NCBI GenBank assembly: GCA_958445555.1
Contig: CAUCSW010000038.1
Coordinates: 1 to 6,611, forward strand
Origin: an uncultured Clostridia bacterium
Lineage (GTDB): Bacteria; Bacillota; Clostridia; Oscillospirales; Acutalibacteraceae
Reading direction: 5' to 3'
DNA length: 6,611 nucleotides
Of this stretch, positions 5,613 through 6,611 are shown one piece after another. The number at the start of each line of letters is the position of its first letter. Position 1 is the stretch's first letter. Made by a program: the position numbers and the translations under genes. A model generated the notes under the pieces. The model worked only from the letters and a program-made list of their open reading frames with translations, was not told where the DNA came from and did not search any database.

Positions 5613-6611
5613 TCATTTTTCCGAATTTTTTATCTTGTTAAGCAGACCTACCGATCCGAGACTGAATGCCAGTCCGACGGCTCCCGCAATACACCATGTA
5701 ACCATCATTCCGCTCCACCCGAATGCGTTAGTGACCTCCGCCCCTCCATAGATCGAAAGGGCACTGCCTATATAGGTGGCAGAGTTAATCAGGCCTGCAA
5801 TAAGAGACGGTCTCCCATATTTTGCATAGTGCTGGACCGCCATACAGGTGTACATAATATTGATACCGTGCGTACCGCCGTTCACAAGAGTCAGAAGAGC
5901 AACCGACAATGCCGGGCTGCTGCTGTAAGAGAAGCAAAGTATCAGATTTGAAACAAAGCAGACCGCGAAAAACGCTGCCGAGCAGAGAGATTCGTTTTTA
6001 ATACAGTGACGAAATATATATGCCGCGGCAAATGAAACGATCACGCTGAATACCGGCAGTCCGAGTCCTGTCAGAATTGAGGACGAGGAAGAAATGTTGA
6101 ACTGCTCCGAAATATAGGTCGGCATCCAGGTCATTATTCCGTCTCGTAGCAGGCCTTGCGCAACTATCGCTATCATCGCAAAAACAAGATAGATGACCGC
6201 TGCAGGGGGCATTTTTTCCTTTGCAACGTCCTTTTGGGTTGCACTCTCGGTGATCGACGGCAGCGTCAGCTCACTCTTCAGCGCATCGGTGACCTGCCCT
6301 ATCTTCAGCATCCATATTATTGCCATCGCCACTGCGATTCCCGCAGAGACAAGGAATACAACGCGCCAATTGAAAATATTGATTATAACAGGTGAAAAAA
6401 GATAAACAATAAATGTGCCGATATGACCGCCCCAACCGATAATAATTATCCGCTTTCTGTAGGTCTCGGCATCAAGATGATTCAGCAGTATCTTAACGAT
6501 CGGAGGCCACATAAGGGCTTGAGCAAAGCCGTTTACCGCCCAGACGGCGGTCATCTGCGCAGTGTCGGTGGTTAAAGGAATCAGAATATTCATTCCCGCC
6601 GTCAGAAGAAG
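5613..6611 (-). CDS. MFS transporter, organophosphate:phosphate antiporter-like, N-terminus outside window
   Basis: The frame stays open to the right edge: the residues LLLTAG precede the first internal ATG (6593), forming part of a membrane helix, so that ATG is not the real start. The visible 332 residues would be about three quarters of a 420-450 residue transporter with 12 helices. AVNGFAQALMWPPIVKILLNHL followed by YRKRIIIIGWGGHIGTF matches the helix 4-5 region of the GlpT/UhpT-like branch, where NG..Q..GWPP and a G-rich helix are typical. A hydrophilic central loop (about KIGQVTDALKSELTLPS to DVAKEK) separates the two six-helix halves. The second half carries LVNGGTHGINIMYTC and INSATYIGSALSIYGGAE, with Gly/Asn-rich helices. 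The substrate cannot be assigned; phosphorylated or organic-acid compounds are known for relatives. Convergent with the DMT gene, ending in TGA. Confidence 0.88.
   Translation of the reverse strand, partial: LLLTAGMNILIPLTTDTAQMTAVWAVNGFAQALMWPPIVKILLNHLDAETYRKRIIIIGWGGHIGTFIVYLFSPVIINIFNWRVVFLVSAGIAVAMAIIWMLKIGQVTDALKSELTLPSITESATQKDVAKEKMPPAAVIYLVFAMIAIVAQGLLRDGIMTWMPTYISEQFNISSSSSILTGLGLPVFSVIVSFAAAYIFRHCIKNESLCSAAFFAVCFVSNLILCFSYSSSPALSVALLTLVNGGTHGINIMYTCMAVQHYAKYGRPSLIAGLINSATYIGSALSIYGGAEVTNAFGWSGMMVTWCIAGAVGLAFSLGSVGLLNKIKNSEK

Noticed and set aside
5595..5951. 118-residue plus-strand frame beginning with GTG just after an A/G-rich stretch
   Set aside because: It is antisense to the well-supported MFS transporter gene and its product has no family features.

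Overview
The window looks like a chromosomal segment of a Gram-positive anaerobe, most likely a Clostridia-type member of the Bacillota. This is inferred from strong AGG-type Shine-Dalgarno sites, GTG starts, a D,D-carboxypeptidase-like protein with a C-terminal membrane anchor, and a clostridial style of regulators and transporters. No rRNA, tRNA, CRISPR array, insertion sequence or phage gene was seen. The species cannot be named from this sequence.

Layout: six protein genes on strictly alternating strands (+,-,+,-,+,-), so each is probably transcribed alone. (1) 1-451 +, the C-terminal part of a eukaryotic-type NADP isocitrate dehydrogenase. (2) 697-1386 -, a small calcineurin-like metallophosphoesterase with two metal ligands replaced. 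(3) 1647-2999 +, a full-length secreted and membrane-anchored protein of the S11 D-alanyl-D-alanine carboxypeptidase family whose SxxK and SxN active-site motifs are both gone. (4) 3359-4279 -, an AraC-family regulator with a cupin sensor. (5) 4404-5324 +, a DMT/EamA-type transporter, divergent from the regulator. (6) 5613-6611 -, a major facilitator superfamily transporter of organophosphate-antiporter-like type, cut by the window end.

Convergent pairs are separated by hairpins that can act as terminators (524-564, 2997-3044, 5448-5502). Divergent pairs share AT-rich promoter regions (1387-1646 and 4280-4403). The S11-like gene appears to have a long leader of about 200 nt, starting near a perfect extended -10 element and containing an A/C-rich, G-poor triple repeat. 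The 3045-3358 gap is GC-rich, non-coding in appearance and dense in inverted repeats, including a 13-bp long-range stem followed by six T.

Functionally, the only pair with a clear implied link is the AraC regulator and the divergent transporter, which share a repeated GTGAT...TATATC element. The most interesting protein is the S11-like pseudoenzyme: its fold, export signal, anchor and KTG motif are kept while the nucleophile and general base are lost. The metallophosphoesterase next to it, on the other strand, also has a degraded catalytic site.
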